64,000 nucleotides of DNA from Nitrospira sp. (GTDB taxonomy: Bacteria; Nitrospirota; Nitrospiria; Nitrospirales; Nitrospiraceae). The position numbers and the translations under genes were made by a program. Positions 30,053 through 39,951 of this stretch are shown here, in pieces. The notes under the pieces were generated by a model. The model was given only the letters and a program-made list of their open reading frames with translations, searched no databases and had not been told where the DNA came from. How positions within the stretch are numbered: the first letter of the stretch is position 1; every line of letters begins with the position of its first letter. Location of the stretch: contig CP060499.1 in the NCBI GenBank assembly GCA_024760525.1, positions 434,001-498,000 of the forward strand. Direction: 5' to 3'.

Positions 30053-31420
30053 ATGGTGAATCAGCGGCAGCTCCGGACGTTCATAAACGAATCGCGGCCG
30101 GGATTTGAGGATCTCTTGGGTCAGATGGTGAAGGTTCCGTCGATCAGTATGGACTCATCCCGAACGGGCGATATGCGGCGCATGGCCGATCTCGCGGCTC
30201 AGTATTTGGTGGGGATAGGCGCCAAGGTGCAAGTGGTTGAAACCGGTGGATACCCTCTCATCTCTGGTGGATGGACAACAGGGGCTAAGCATCCGACCGT
30301 TACGATCTACAATCATCTGGATGTGCAACCGGCGCAGGAGCCGGAATGGAAGCAAGCGCCGTTCGAGTTTAGAAATGAGCACGGCATGTACCATGGTCGA
30401 GGCGCCACCGATGACAAGGGGCCGGCTCTTACGGCGTTGTTCGGTGCTCGATATGTCATCGAGCAAGGTTTGCCGATCAACATCCGTTTTCTGTGGGAAC
30501 TGGAAGAAGAGATCGGGAGTCCGCATTTTGCCGAGGGACTTAAGGACGGCGCCGCCGTCCCAAGACCGGATTCCGTCGTCGTCTCGGATACCATCTGGAT
30601 TGCCAAGGGACGGCCTGCGGTACCATACGGCTTGCGCGGTCTGCTCGGCGCGCGACTGGTTTTGCGCACCGGGGAGAAAGATGCACACTCGGGTGTAACC
30701 GGAGGCGCAGCTCGCAACCCCCTGGCTGAGTTGATGGAGGTCGCGAATACCTGCCTCGACGCCAAGACCGGCCGAGTGAAGATACCGGGATTTTATGACG
30801 AGGTCGTTAAGCCTACGAAGGAGGAGATCAAGAATTTCCTCCAGTCCGGCTTTCAAGTAAAACGCTTCAAAGCAGCCTACGGATTCCGGTCTTTGCGTAC
30901 GCAGGATCCCGCCGATATCATGCGACGAATCTGGGCATCTCCGACCTTTGAGATTCATGGTCTCAGCGGGGGATACCATGGGCAAGGCGTGAAAACGGTT
31001 GTGCCCGGTCATGCCGAACTCAAGGTCAGTATGCGTCTGGTCCCAAACCAAACGCCCGAGAGGGTATTTGCCATGCTGAAGAAGCATGTGGCTCGCGTGA
31101 ATCCCAGCGTGAAGGTGGAGCGAGAAGGCATGCTTCAGCCGTTTAAGGGTGATTTTGCCGGACCCTATGTGGATTGTGTGAAGCGCGCCATAAAAGCAGG
31201 GTTCGGTAAGGATCCGGCCTTTGTGCGAGAAGGAGGATCAATCGGCGCAGTGGTCACCATGCAGAAAGCCTGGAAGGCTCCGATCCTCTTCATGGGTTTG
31301 AGCCTGCCGGAACATGGGTATCACGCTCCCAACGAATATTATGATTGGGGGCAAGCCTCCGGGGGAATGAAGGCGTTCGCACACTATTTCTCGGAATTAG
31401 CACAGATAGGGAAAGAATAG
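30053..31420 (+). CDS. M20-family metallopeptidase
   Basis: The 455-residue protein starts at ATG 30053, behind AAGGAGGATC. M20 motifs are present: YNHLDVQPAQ (metal His, Asp), GRGATDDKGP (metal bridge Asp), and WELEEEIGSP (catalytic Glu pair). The middle insert (DAHSGVTGGAARNPLAEL) and the dimerisation domain match dipeptidase-like M20 enzymes (family of carnosinase/PepV-like peptidases). It likely cleaves peptides in the cytosol; no signal peptide. It is a single gene, transcribed on the plus strand. Confidence 0.88.
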   Translation: MVNQRQLRTFINESRPGFEDLLGQMVKVPSISMDSSRTGDMRRMADLAAQYLVGIGAKVQVVETGGYPLISGGWTTGAKHPTVTIYNHLDVQPAQEPEWKQAPFEFRNEHGMYHGRGATDDKGPALTALFGARYVIEQGLPINIRFLWELEEEIGSPHFAEGLKDGAAVPRPDSVVVSDTIWIAKGRPAVPYGLRGLLGARLVLRTGEKDAHSGVTGGAARNPLAELMEVANTCLDAKTGRVKIPGFYDEVVKPTKEEIKNFLQSGFQVKRFKAAYGFRSLRTQDPADIMRRIWASPTFEIHGLSGGYHGQGVKTVVPGHAELKVSMRLVPNQTPERVFAMLKKHVARVNPSVKVEREGMLQPFKGDFAGPYVDCVKRAIKAGFGKDPAFVREGGSIGAVVTMQKAWKAPILFMGLSLPEHGYHAPNEYYDWGQASGGMKAFAHYFSELAQIGKE

Positions 31421-31715
31421 CGGCAGTTTTGGGCAGTTTGAACATCCTGCCGAGGGGGTAAATGGTCGGTTTTTGAACATTGTTTCGCAAAAATTGTTTG
31501 GCTGTGTCGTTTCTCATCTTGCCGTTGACCGCATGCTCTATGTCCAGGCGAGGAAGCTGCCCTAATTCATTGCAAATCAATATGATACCTGGCAGGAGGC
31601 TTTCCGGGCTGGGCATGGATGTTGCTGAAGCATACGTCAGAGGTCTAGGGATAGTCGGAGTGGTGGCAATGCGAAAGTTGATTGTATAAAGGCTCTTGGG
31701 TATCCTGAGCATCCC
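31421..31715. other. Stretch with a doubtful lipoprotein-like frame
   Basis: A TTG-started frame at 31480-31689 has a lipobox-like LPLTACS after a basic start, but no ribosome site, and the mature part looks random. The minus strand is open over the same bases. I list no gene. A promoter for cutA must lie nearby. Confidence 0.35.
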
Positions 31716-32045
31716 ATGGATGCCGAAACGACCAATGTGGTGGTTGTAATGGTCACAACACCAAGCCAAGATGAAGCGATCAAGATTGCCGATCAACTGG
31801 TCAAATCTCACCTAGCAGCCTGCGCATCAACGATTCCCATGGTTCGCTCAATTTATTGGTGGGAGGGGAAAATCGTGAATGATCAGGAAGCGCTACTTCT
31901 GATCAAGACTACCTCGGATAAATTCACTTCCCTTCAGGAGACAATTCTAAAGATGCATTCTTATAAAGTGCCGGAAATCATAGCCCTTCCGGTAACTCAA
32001 GGGTTGCCACCGTATCTTGAGTGGGTTCACCGTGAGACATCCTAG
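31716..32045 (+). CDS. cutA: Divalent-cation tolerance protein CutA
   Basis: A 109-residue CutA. Its signature regions are present: VVVMVTTPSQDEAIKIADQL at the start, HLAACASTIPMVRSIYWWEG (with the conserved Cys) and YKVPEIIALPV. CutA forms trimers and is linked with metal tolerance in E. coli, but its true function is unclear. Confidence 0.95.
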   Translation: MDAETTNVVVVMVTTPSQDEAIKIADQLVKSHLAACASTIPMVRSIYWWEGKIVNDQEALLLIKTTSDKFTSLQETILKMHSYKVPEIIALPVTQGLPPYLEWVHRETS

Positions 32046-32176
32046 ATAATGTGGTTGAAACTGTTTGGTTGAAACACTATTTTAGGCATTGACCATAGGT
32101 GGCAAATTCGGTAATTTCCCAGATGAAACAGGTGGACCTGTCAGCATAGGATAGATGTGGTAGGGGGACGAAGGCT

Positions 32177-33196
32177 ATGAGTCAGACAAACGGTCCAGAA
32201 GGTGATGCCTATACGGTCGTAGTTTTCCGAGGGTCCACTGCAAAGCCCCTTCGCTTCAGCTTTTCGAAGAAGCTTCTCCGTAGGTTGCTTGTGTGTGTGG
32301 GGCTGGTCGTTCTTGCCGATCTCCTTGTGGTCTCTCACTACGTTATTAGAACGGGAGAAGTATGGGAACTGGCTGCTTTTCGTACTGAAGCAATGAGTGC
32401 GAGAGAGCAGACTGCGGCATTCACGAGCGCCATTGATGATCTGAAGAAGCGCATTGGGGCTATGAATGAGGTAAATCAAAGACTTCGGGTCATGCTCGGA
32501 ATAGAGGTTCCTAAGTCAGGCGATATGGTCAATGGTCGAGGTGGTGAGGAAGTGCCGCTTCCTGAGGAAGGGGGCATACCTCGCGCTAACGGGAACAATC
32601 CCATGGACCCCATGCCGAGCTCTATGGAGCGTACGGAGGGAGCCACCGAGCAATCCTCTGCCAGCATTGAACCATCTCCAAATGACGTGGCGGCTGTGGC
32701 CGCAGTCAAGGAAGGCCTGGAATGGCTTTCGAAAGCCGCGACGGCACAAGAGCGCATGTTGAACGAGTTATCACAAGCTGCCGAGCAACGCTCAACTCGC
32801 TGGGCTTCCACACCTTCGATTTGGCCTGTGAGAGGGTGGGTGACGTCGGGGTTTGGTCCTCGAATTTCTCCGTTTACGGAAAAACCGGCCTGGCATGACG
32901 GATTGGATATCGGAGCCGCGCCAAACACTCCAGTCCGTGCTCCCGCTCAAGGAAGGATTACATCCATAGGATACGATCCTAAGCTTGGGCACATGGTTCG
33001 TGTTGACCATGGCTATGGAGTTGAAACTCTGTATGGGCACCTGGCGAAGGCACTGGTGAAAGAAGGCCAGAGAGTCGATCGCGGCGACGTCATTGCGCTT
33101 GTCGGGAGCTCGGGCCTTTCCACGGGTCCTCACCTCCACTACATGGTGAAATTGAACGGACAGGCACTAGACCCCACCAAGTACATCCTAGAGTAA
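32177..33196 (+). CDS. M23-family (LytM) peptidoglycan peptidase with membrane anchor
   Basis: A 339-residue protein with a cytosolic N-terminus, one membrane helix (LLVCVGLVVLADLLVV, about residues 38-55), a coiled-coil and Pro/Ser-rich middle, and a C-terminal LytM domain. Motifs: GFGPRISPF, WHDGLDIGA (metal His and Asp), GYGVETLYGHL and TGPHLHYMVKLNG (metal His-x-His). All metal ligands are present, so an active endopeptidase that cuts the peptide links of the cell wall is likely. It resembles the MepM type. Start chosen at ATG 32177. Confidence 0.9.
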   Translation: MSQTNGPEGDAYTVVVFRGSTAKPLRFSFSKKLLRRLLVCVGLVVLADLLVVSHYVIRTGEVWELAAFRTEAMSAREQTAAFTSAIDDLKKRIGAMNEVNQRLRVMLGIEVPKSGDMVNGRGGEEVPLPEEGGIPRANGNNPMDPMPSSMERTEGATEQSSASIEPSPNDVAAVAAVKEGLEWLSKAATAQERMLNELSQAAEQRSTRWASTPSIWPVRGWVTSGFGPRISPFTEKPAWHDGLDIGAAPNTPVRAPAQGRITSIGYDPKLGHMVRVDHGYGVETLYGHLAKALVKEGQRVDRGDVIALVGSSGLSTGPHLHYMVKLNGQALDPTKYILE

Positions 33197-33341
33197 CAGA
33201 GAGTCAGACGTTCTCAGTGTGAGAGTTTGAGTTGTTCCCACCCAAGGTCGCTAACCTCACTCCAATCCAGTTCTTGGCGAGACTCCATGATGTATTATTA
33301 CCGTCAGGTATCATCTAAAGCGTAAAGTAGAAAGACAGCCC

Positions 33342-35024
33342 TTGACCGACCTCGACATCGCGCAGTCTGTCAATCCCCGCCCTATCGTCGATATCGGTTT
33401 CCAGCTCGGGATACGTCCCGAAGAGCTCACCCTGTATGGTCGCGACAAGGCAAAAGTCTCCCTGCAGGTATTGGATCGTCTCCGGTCAGTGCCGAAGGGA
33501 CGGTATGTCCTTGTTACAGCGATTAATCCAACACCCTTAGGAGAAGGGAAGACGACGACCTCCATAGGCCTTGCCATGGGACTCTCACGGCTTGGGCACC
33601 GGACCGCGCTTACCCTTCGGCAGCCCTCCCTCGGTCCCGTGTTTGGAGTGAAGGGCGGTGGTACCGGCGGGGGGCGCGCCCAAGTTATTCCGATGGAGGA
33701 TATCAACCTTCACCTGACCGGGGATGCCCATGCAGTCGCCGCCAGTCATAATCTTCTGTCAGCGTTCCTCGATAATCATCTGTTTCACGGAAATGCACTC
33801 TCGATCGACCCTCAACGGGTCACATGGCCTCGGACTCTAAGTATCAGTGATCGGGCTCTCAGGGAGGTCTTGCTGGGAGAGGAGTCAGACAGGCGCTTGG
33901 GGCAGTTTGTCATTACCGAGGCATCAGAAATTATGGCGGCGCTGGCCTTGGCAAAGGATCACCGAGACCTCCGTGGCCGACTTGGCCGAATTGTGGTGGG
34001 GCTTACGAAATCAGGTGCGCCGGTCACAGCCGAAGAGCTCGGTTGTGTGGGATCAATGGTTGTCCTGCTAAAAGACGCCCTAAGGCCGAACCTGGTCCAA
34101 ACGCTCGAAGGGACTCCTGCATTCGTCCATACGGGGCCATTCGGCAACATTGCGCACGGCAACTGCTCGATCATATCCGATGCGATTGCTTTGAGATGTG
34201 CGGATTTCGTCGTGACAGAGGCGGGTTTCGGCAGCGATCTTGGAGCAGAGAAGTTTTTTAATATTAAGTGCCGGGTGTCGGGAGTCACACCGGCGGTGGC
34301 GGTTGTTGTAGTGACATTAAGGGCGTTGAAACTCCATGGCGGTGGCGGTGTCGCCAAGGCCGGCGTTGCGCTACCCGCAAGTTTGACGGGGCCGAATCAG
34401 GACGCGTTATCGAAGGGAATCTCCAATCTCGAACAGCATGTCGCCAACATACTGGCGCATGGTGTCCCGGTCGTTGTCGCGGTGAACGCCTTCAAGAGTG
34501 ATCCCCAGGATGAGTTGGATTGGGTTCGAGAACAGTCGCTGAAGATGGGAGCCGTGGATGCGGCGGTTTCAACCCATTGGGCTGACGGTGGCAAGGGGGC
34601 TGAACAGCTGGCAGCTGCGGTTGCCAAGGCATCCGAGAAGCCGGCCCATTTCAGACATCTCTACGAATTAGCCTGGCCGATCAGAAGAAAGATCGAAATC
34701 ATTGCTACTCAGATGTATGGCGCAGCGGGGGTCAAGTTTGAGCCGGAGGCGGAGCGTCAGATTGACACCGCAGAAGCATTGGGATTCGGTGGTTTACCCG
34801 TCTGTATGGCCAAAACTCCGCTGTCGTTGTCACACGATCCCACATTAAAGGGGAGGCCGACCGGATTCACGGTTCCCATTCGGGAACTGCGTATTTTGGC
34901 CGGAGCGGGATTCGTGACTGCCGTTTGTTCGGGGATTCAATTGATGCCGGGATTGCCCAAGAATCCGGCTGGTGAGCGGATCAGCCTTGACGCAACAAGC
35001 GGAAACATTGTGGGACTTTCGTGA
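33342..35024 (+). CDS. fhs: Formate-tetrahydrofolate ligase
   Basis: This 560-residue enzyme joins formate to tetrahydrofolate with ATP to give 10-formyl-THF, an entry to one-carbon metabolism. The P-loop PTPLGEGKTTTSIGLAMGL is clear, as are SLGPVFGVKGGGTGGG and AGVKFEPEAERQI. The only plausible start is TTG at 33342; no ATG or GTG exists between it and an upstream stop. Length is normal. It faces hflC tail to tail. Confidence 0.95.
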   Translation: MTDLDIAQSVNPRPIVDIGFQLGIRPEELTLYGRDKAKVSLQVLDRLRSVPKGRYVLVTAINPTPLGEGKTTTSIGLAMGLSRLGHRTALTLRQPSLGPVFGVKGGGTGGGRAQVIPMEDINLHLTGDAHAVAASHNLLSAFLDNHLFHGNALSIDPQRVTWPRTLSISDRALREVLLGEESDRRLGQFVITEASEIMAALALAKDHRDLRGRLGRIVVGLTKSGAPVTAEELGCVGSMVVLLKDALRPNLVQTLEGTPAFVHTGPFGNIAHGNCSIISDAIALRCADFVVTEAGFGSDLGAEKFFNIKCRVSGVTPAVAVVVVTLRALKLHGGGGVAKAGVALPASLTGPNQDALSKGISNLEQHVANILAHGVPVVVAVNAFKSDPQDELDWVREQSLKMGAVDAAVSTHWADGGKGAEQLAAAVAKASEKPAHFRHLYELAWPIRRKIEIIATQMYGAAGVKFEPEAERQIDTAEALGFGGLPVCMAKTPLSLSHDPTLKGRPTGFTVPIRELRILAGAGFVTAVCSGIQLMPGLPKNPAGERISLDATSGNIVGLS

Positions 35025-35028
35025 AGGG

Positions 35029-35889
35029 TCAGCGTTGTTTCAAGTAGCGGAAGAATTCTGAATCCGGGCTCATTACCAAGGTCGAACCGTCCTTGAAGGC
35101 GGACTTGTAGGCTTCCATGGAACGGGTAAACTCGAAAAACTTCTGGTCCTGTCTGTACGCATCGGCATAGGTCCGAAACGCTTTGGCGTCGCCGCTGCCG
35201 CGGAGTTCTTCGGATTCTTTATAGGCTTGGGCGAGGATGATTTCCCGGTCTTTTTCGGCTTCTGACCGGATTTTTTGCGCTTCCTCGGCTCCTTCCGCTC
35301 GATACTGTTTGGCCTGCCGTTCTCGCTCCGCTTGCATACGCGCGAAGACCGCTTTTTCGTTCTGTTCAGGCAAATCGGCGCGCTTGATCCGCACATCCTG
35401 GATCTCGATGCCATACGCCGAGGCCTTTTCATTCGACCGTTCGGTGACCACCCGCATGATCTCGGCCCTCGTGCTCGAGACGATCTCGAGCAACTCGTGA
35501 CGGCCTAGTTCGACGCGGAGCTCAGAATAGATGATATCGTGCAATCGTTGGAGTGCGCCCCGCTGACTCTGGAAGTTTTGGTAAACTTTTAGAGGATCGA
35601 CAATTCTCCATTTCGCAAAGTTATCCAGCAACAATGTCTTCTTGTCCTGTGTAATGACATCCTGCGCGTTTGAGTCGTAATCCAGCAATCGTTTCTCGAA
35701 GTACGTCACCTCCTGGACGAACGGCATTTTCATGTAAAGTCCGGGTTCGGTGATATTGCGCACGGGTTTCCCGAGTTGCACGACGATGGCCGTCTGGATG
35801 ACGTCCACGACGAAGATCGGAGACGCGCCAAGCACAAACAACGCGACAATCGCGGCCAGGACTGTGATCGCCAATCCCTGCTTCGTCAT
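35029..35889 (-). CDS. hflC: Membrane protease modulator HflC
   Basis: A 286-residue SPFH/prohibitin-family protein with an N-terminal membrane helix (ITVLAAIVALFVLGASPIFVV). HflC and HflK form a complex that regulates the FtsH protease. The typical EYLTKDKKTLLLDN-like stretch (here DVITQDKKTLLLDNFAKW) and a coiled-coil C-terminal half with AQAYKESEELRGSGDAKAF are present. Its ATG overlaps the stop of hflK by four bases, so the pair is coupled. Confidence 0.95.
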   Translation of the reverse strand: MTKQGLAITVLAAIVALFVLGASPIFVVDVIQTAIVVQLGKPVRNITEPGLYMKMPFVQEVTYFEKRLLDYDSNAQDVITQDKKTLLLDNFAKWRIVDPLKVYQNFQSQRGALQRLHDIIYSELRVELGRHELLEIVSSTRAEIMRVVTERSNEKASAYGIEIQDVRIKRADLPEQNEKAVFARMQAERERQAKQYRAEGAEEAQKIRSEAEKDREIILAQAYKESEELRGSGDAKAFRTYADAYRQDQKFFEFTRSMEAYKSAFKDGSTLVMSPDSEFFRYLKQR

Positions 35890-37013
35890 GGTCTGGTACC
35901 CCGAGATTTTAAGCTAGGAGATGGCTCAGGCCGGGACTCCTCAATCTCCGATTGTGGCACTGACTTGACGCCGGCCGTGGACGCAGGCCTGGAATGACGG
36001 TCTAAGGGAAGATACGGCAGCAAACGCTCACCGCCTTTTCCGTCGATGATGATTTTTTCCATATTCGGAAGGATTTCTTCCATCGTTTCGATATAGATCC
36101 GTTTGCTGATTACGTCCTTCGCCTGGTTGTATTCCTTCAACGTCGCGAGGAAACGGTTCGTCTCTCCCTGGGCGCGATTGAGTCGCGCCTGCGCAAACCC
36201 CTTTGCCCGGTTGACTAGTTCAGCGGCTTCACCTTTGGCTCTTGGAATGATGTCGTTCCGGTATCCTTGGGCTTGATTGATGAGCTTTTCACGGTCTTCT
36301 TTGGCGTTTGTCACGTCTTTGAAGGCGGCGGCGACCGCTTCGGGCGGACCGACGTCTTGAAGTTGCACGGCGGCAATCTGCACGCCGGAGCGGTACTGAT
36401 CGAGGATCATTTGGAGCAACGTCAAGGTGTCTTGCTGAATCACCGCTTTCCCGGTGGTCAGGGCTTCGTCGATCTTGCTCTTACCGACCACTTCCCGCAT
36501 CGAGGCTTCAGCCGCCTTACCGATCGTTTCATGGATATCCGCTACGTTGAACAGGAAGTCGCGAGCTTCCTTAATCTTATACTGGACGATGAACTCGATG
36601 GCGAGAATGTTCATATCGCCGGTCAGCATCAGGGCTTCCTGAGGCACCATCTGCTGGCGGCCTTGCTGGTTGGTGCGGAAGCCGACCTCCACACGATAGA
36701 GTTTAGCGACTTTCGGCTGGAGAACGGATTCAACGAGAGGAATCTTGAAGTGAGGACCGGGCTCAACGGCGCGGACCGGCACACCGAATCGTTTCACGAC
36801 ACCTTCTTCGTCGGGAGCGATGATGAACACACTCTGCCAGAGCAGCAGAATCACCAATGCGGCGAGGATGAGGTTCCACATTCCACCCGAAGGTAGGAGG
36901 CTTTTCAACTTGCCGGGAGGAAACAGATCCTTGAATTGCGATTGGGCCTGCTTGAATGCTTCCTCAAGCGGATCAGCCTTTTTACCCCAAGGATCTTTTG
37001 GGTCCCAGACCAT
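35886..37013 (-). CDS. hflK: Membrane protease modulator HflK
   Basis: A 375-residue SPFH protein. The N-terminus starts MVWDPKDPWGKK, typical of HflK, followed by a helix (NLILAALVILLLWQSVFIIA) at about residues 47-66. Characteristic stretches are ESVLQPKVAKLYRVEVGFR, LTGDMNILAIEFIVQY and AQGETNRFLATLKEYNQAKD. The Arg/Ser-rich tail after residue 340 is longer than in E. coli. First gene of the hflKC pair. Confidence 0.95.
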   Translation of the reverse strand: MVWDPKDPWGKKADPLEEAFKQAQSQFKDLFPPGKLKSLLPSGGMWNLILAALVILLLWQSVFIIAPDEEGVVKRFGVPVRAVEPGPHFKIPLVESVLQPKVAKLYRVEVGFRTNQQGRQQMVPQEALMLTGDMNILAIEFIVQYKIKEARDFLFNVADIHETIGKAAEASMREVVGKSKIDEALTTGKAVIQQDTLTLLQMILDQYRSGVQIAAVQLQDVGPPEAVAAAFKDVTNAKEDREKLINQAQGYRNDIIPRAKGEAAELVNRAKGFAQARLNRAQGETNRFLATLKEYNQAKDVISKRIYIETMEEILPNMEKIIIDGKGGERLLPYLPLDRHSRPASTAGVKSVPQSEIEESRPEPSPSLKSRGTRP

Positions 37014-37288
37014 TCAGAATTGTTTGAAATCCAATGGATAACAGCAAACGGTTCCACACATTAGCAGAGTGCGGCTACTGTGACAAGGTGCCAAAAGTAT
37101 GAATGCAGAAGCTGAACACCATTGGAGAGGATATCCCTGCATATCACACCCTGATTCGCATGGCAGGTAAAGGCGGGAGATCCGGTGCGCCCCTGAGCGG
37201 TTGGGGATCTGGAAGGAGGGGTTGATATCGAAATGCCAAAAGGGAGACTCGAAGCGTCGGTCGTTTGTTTTGCGTGGTCGAGCGAGGC

Positions 37289-37460
37289 TCAGAAAACCTT
37301 TCCTAAGGCCTCCAGCAAGGTAAGATCAAAGTTCAGCCGGTAGAGGTTCACTTGCAGAGCTTCGAAGGTCTCTCCTTGCACCCAGTGGTCGGGAAAGTTA
37401 GGCAGATAGGCCAGCCACTGTTTTTCATTTTCCAGATAGAAATATTTAATCGCCTGCATG
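37289..37460 (-). pseudogene. HicB-like small gene broken by one extra base
   Basis: The ATG at 37460 opens MQAIKYF, but at a four-base A tract on the plus strand (37440-37443, T tract in the coding strand) the frame ends at once. One base less would give a 56-residue protein: YLENEKQWLAYLPNFPDHW, then a TFEALQVNLYRL helix. That is the HicB N-terminal pattern. It may be a real frameshift or a homopolymer read error. Confidence 0.6.
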
Positions 37461-37904
37461 GAGCACCCCTACTATAGATTGTGGTAACACACCCAACGAA
37501 ACACGCACCCGTCCCTCAAGCCCCGCATGAATTCGAACACAAGATTGTATACAAGTCAAGAATCGCCTCGAAGCACGCCTATGGACGTCCTGTTTAGATA
37601 ACTTCTTGAGGGTTGCCTCTTGCACAGTATTCTAATAAGAACGTCTGGTTTTTCTGAACTGGTGAAAGCCCGAAGCGCGTTCAACTTATGATCCCCTCTG
37701 CTGTAGCGATACCGTCTTCCATTATCCATTCGTATTATTATCGGCCGGTCTTCCTTCATTCTGGATAGGGAAACACCTTAGGAACTCACAAAAAAGACCT
37801 GAATCTAAGTCGGTGGGCAATTGAATGGGACGGCACTGTAGCCCTGCGGCCGATTCATGCGGTCTTGGGGTTGGCGGCGTATGCTTGTCGACAGCCAGTT
37901 GCGC
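37461..37904. other. Gene-poor, A+T-richer stretch between two HicB-like genes
   Basis: No convincing gene: the longest minus frame (37556-37759) lacks a ribosome site and has odd composition. Base composition is poorer in GC than the kdp region. No HicA-like toxin gene could be found here or next to either HicB-like gene. Confidence 0.45.
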
Positions 37905-38198
37905 TCAGTGATTGCTGATCATCGCGGAAAGGAGTTGTTCGACCCGCGCTCGGCGCTTGATCTGCGCGCGCGACATGGGGCGAGATATCGTGGGGGTGTG
38001 ACTGTGATGCTGGTTGTACTCTCTCTGCTGGTATTGGTCCTGTTCTTGCTCTCGGGCGGTGAGCTCTTGATGCAGCTGCCACAGCTTGAACTGCAGCTCC
38101 TCAAACGAGTCCCCATGCGCTTCAAACTCTGGATAGCCCTCCAGATACCCGCGCCACCCGTTTTCTTCCTGCAAGATGATGTATTTAGTGGAATGCAT
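37905..38198 (-). CDS. HicB-family-like small protein, orphan antitoxin-like
   Basis: From ATG 38198 the product is 97 residues. The first 45 (KYIILQEENGWRGYLEGYPE, then DSFEELQFKLWQLHQEL) fit the HicB antitoxin fold: a strand, a Trp/Gly turn, strand, then helix. A Gln- and Arg-rich tail follows. HicB binds the HicA toxin (an mRNA interferase), but no HicA gene lies next to it, so it is an orphan or has another job. It resembles the broken gene at 37.3-37.5 kb. Confidence 0.6.
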   Translation of the reverse strand: MHSTKYIILQEENGWRGYLEGYPEFEAHGDSFEELQFKLWQLHQELTAREQEQDQYQQREYNQHHSHTPTISRPMSRAQIKRRARVEQLLSAMISNH

Positions 38199-38591
38199 GA
38201 GGGAAAGTATATCTGGAGTTTTCAAGTGCGCAAGTAAAGAGAGGAAAAGGGCAGTAGGTGAGTGCGACCCGTGACAAGTGTCAAGGAAAACAAATGGTTA
38301 GATAATCAGCTCTCCACATCTTCCACGCCTTTTGAACCCTCGCACTTCACCTTCACGTTCGGTGTCTCGAAGCATCCTTAAAAATGATCGTGAATCTTGG
38401 CACCAAAGCTAAGAGAGGGGAGCGGAAGGAGCGATAATGCACGCTTTTCTAGCCCATACGATTGACTGCAACCAACACTCGGCGTAGGAATCGGCGGGGT
38501 GAGTGAGTCCAGTAAGATATCGGTGATCTCACCATATGTTCCTTTCGCATCAATGTTTATGGCGCAACTTCATAGATGAGGAGTTGGGAGA

Positions 38592-39533
38592 ATGAGGGGT
38601 CAGTGGATCGGAAATGTTTCTGGACAGAACAAAGGACTACTCATGCTCAATGTGGACGATAGAGGGACTCACTTTGAAGGAATAGCCTACTTAAATGTCA
38701 CAAACAGGCATTTACCAAGCACAGCAGCAACCTTCGTCACGGCGAACAAAGAGAGAAGTTTCGAATTCAGAACAACAAGCGTATTACCGATCAATCCAAT
38801 AAAAGGTGTTGTGGACTCTTGGGACAACGGTAAACAATTCTACGACCCTCAAATCAGGATCTCAGGCTACGCGGACGTCAAAGGAACATGGAACGACAAT
38901 TTCATCGAGTTGTCATGGACAACTGAACTAGGCACTCAGGGTTCCTGCAAGCTGCCAAAATCACAGGCTGATAAGCCCTCGAATCTCCATTCATGCAGTA
39001 TGGAGTGGAGGGAATTCAAGGAATATGTTCTGGCTTTAGAAGGTCGACGATACCTTTTTAGAGGTCAAAGTTATCCTTGGAGGCTACGCACTTCATTCTT
39101 CCGGGCAGGAAGAGCTGATCCTATTGGATTTCTGAATGAAGACATCCAAACTCTGCACGGGCACCTCAGCGCACGGACGAAGCATGTGTTCAGGTTGAAC
39201 ATCCCTGATGAGAATGGTGCCTTTTTCAATCTCGTGCAGCATCATGGCTACCCTACACCACTATTGGATTGGACATACTCCCGTTATGTCGCAGCTTTCT
39301 TCGCATACAGAGAGATTTTAAATAACAAGACAAAGGCTGTACTGGAAGGCGGAAAAGTACGAATATTTGTTTTGATCAAGCCCAGTGGAAGAAATCTTCT
39401 AGTCAAGTTGTTCAGTGAAGGCAGGAAAAAACCCGGTGATCCCTGTCGTTGCTCGTTGCAAATACTCAACGATGGACGGTGTCAGGTTTTTCATTCATAC
39501 ATTGCTTGGCGCGTTGGCTCCACGCAGCAGTGA
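38592..39533 (+). CDS. FRG-domain protein, possibly truncated at the C-terminus
   Basis: A 313-residue protein whose second half has the FRG signature (RRYLFRGQSYPWRLRTSFF, then QHHGYPTPLLDWTYSRYVAAFFA). The FRG domain is of unknown function and turns up in mobile and defence-like contexts. The N-terminal 130 residues are a beta-rich part with little similarity to anything I know. The last 45 residues read irregularly (PCRCSLQILNDGRCQVFHS), and an alternative frame from about 39445 (LLVANTQRWTVSGFSF) looks more like an FRG end, so a frameshift near 39440 is possible. The gene is A+T-richer than its surroundings, suggesting transfer. Confidence 0.65.
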   Translation: MRGQWIGNVSGQNKGLLMLNVDDRGTHFEGIAYLNVTNRHLPSTAATFVTANKERSFEFRTTSVLPINPIKGVVDSWDNGKQFYDPQIRISGYADVKGTWNDNFIELSWTTELGTQGSCKLPKSQADKPSNLHSCSMEWREFKEYVLALEGRRYLFRGQSYPWRLRTSFFRAGRADPIGFLNEDIQTLHGHLSARTKHVFRLNIPDENGAFFNLVQHHGYPTPLLDWTYSRYVAAFFAYREILNNKTKAVLEGGKVRIFVLIKPSGRNLLVKLFSEGRKKPGDPCRCSLQILNDGRCQVFHSYIAWRVGSTQQ

Positions 39534-39610
39534 CGGGGAGTGGGCCGGCCGGCGATTCTTCCCCATTTATCTTTCTCGTTGACGAATGCTATATGACTGA
39601 GGTCATCACC

Positions 39611-39813
39611 ATGGCAAAGATCAAACGTGCGGCTACTCGGTTTCCCTTGAAAAGCGAAAGATCTATGTTGCCCTGCCCGACGTGACCGCATTGAAGCATG
39701 GTCATGTCCGTGTGATTGACGAGTCTGGTGAAGACTACCTTTTCCCGAAGAGTCTCTTCTTACCCATCACAGTTCCGCACGTGCTCCGCAAAGCTATTCT
39801 GAACGCCGCATAA
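39611..39813 (+). pseudogene. Small gene broken by one missing base
   Basis: ATG 39611 opens MAKIKR, then the frame is lost near 39627-39631. With one extra base the frame continues as GYSVSLEKRKIYVALPD and runs to TAA at 39813, for a 67-residue protein ending in VLRKAILNAA. The second half is well ordered (HGHVRVIDESGEDYLFP), so it was a real gene. Function unknown. Either a frameshift or a sequencing indel. Confidence 0.6.
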
Positions 39814-39951
39814 CCAGAAGCTCCGACCACAGCGCGTGGCGTACCAACGGCGTTCCCAGACGCGCATTTCTCGGACCGTTACTTATCAAGGGGCAAGCCA
39901 TCCGCCGTTGACTGGACCGCGCCCGCCGAGTAGGCTCCGTCGTGAGTATTT

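Noticed and set aside
30155..31087. A 310-codon minus-strand open frame opposite the M20 gene
   Set aside because: Shadow of a well-supported gene; low-complexity composition.
31480..31689. A TTG-started lipoprotein-like frame
   Set aside because: No ribosome site, and the part after the lipobox looks random.
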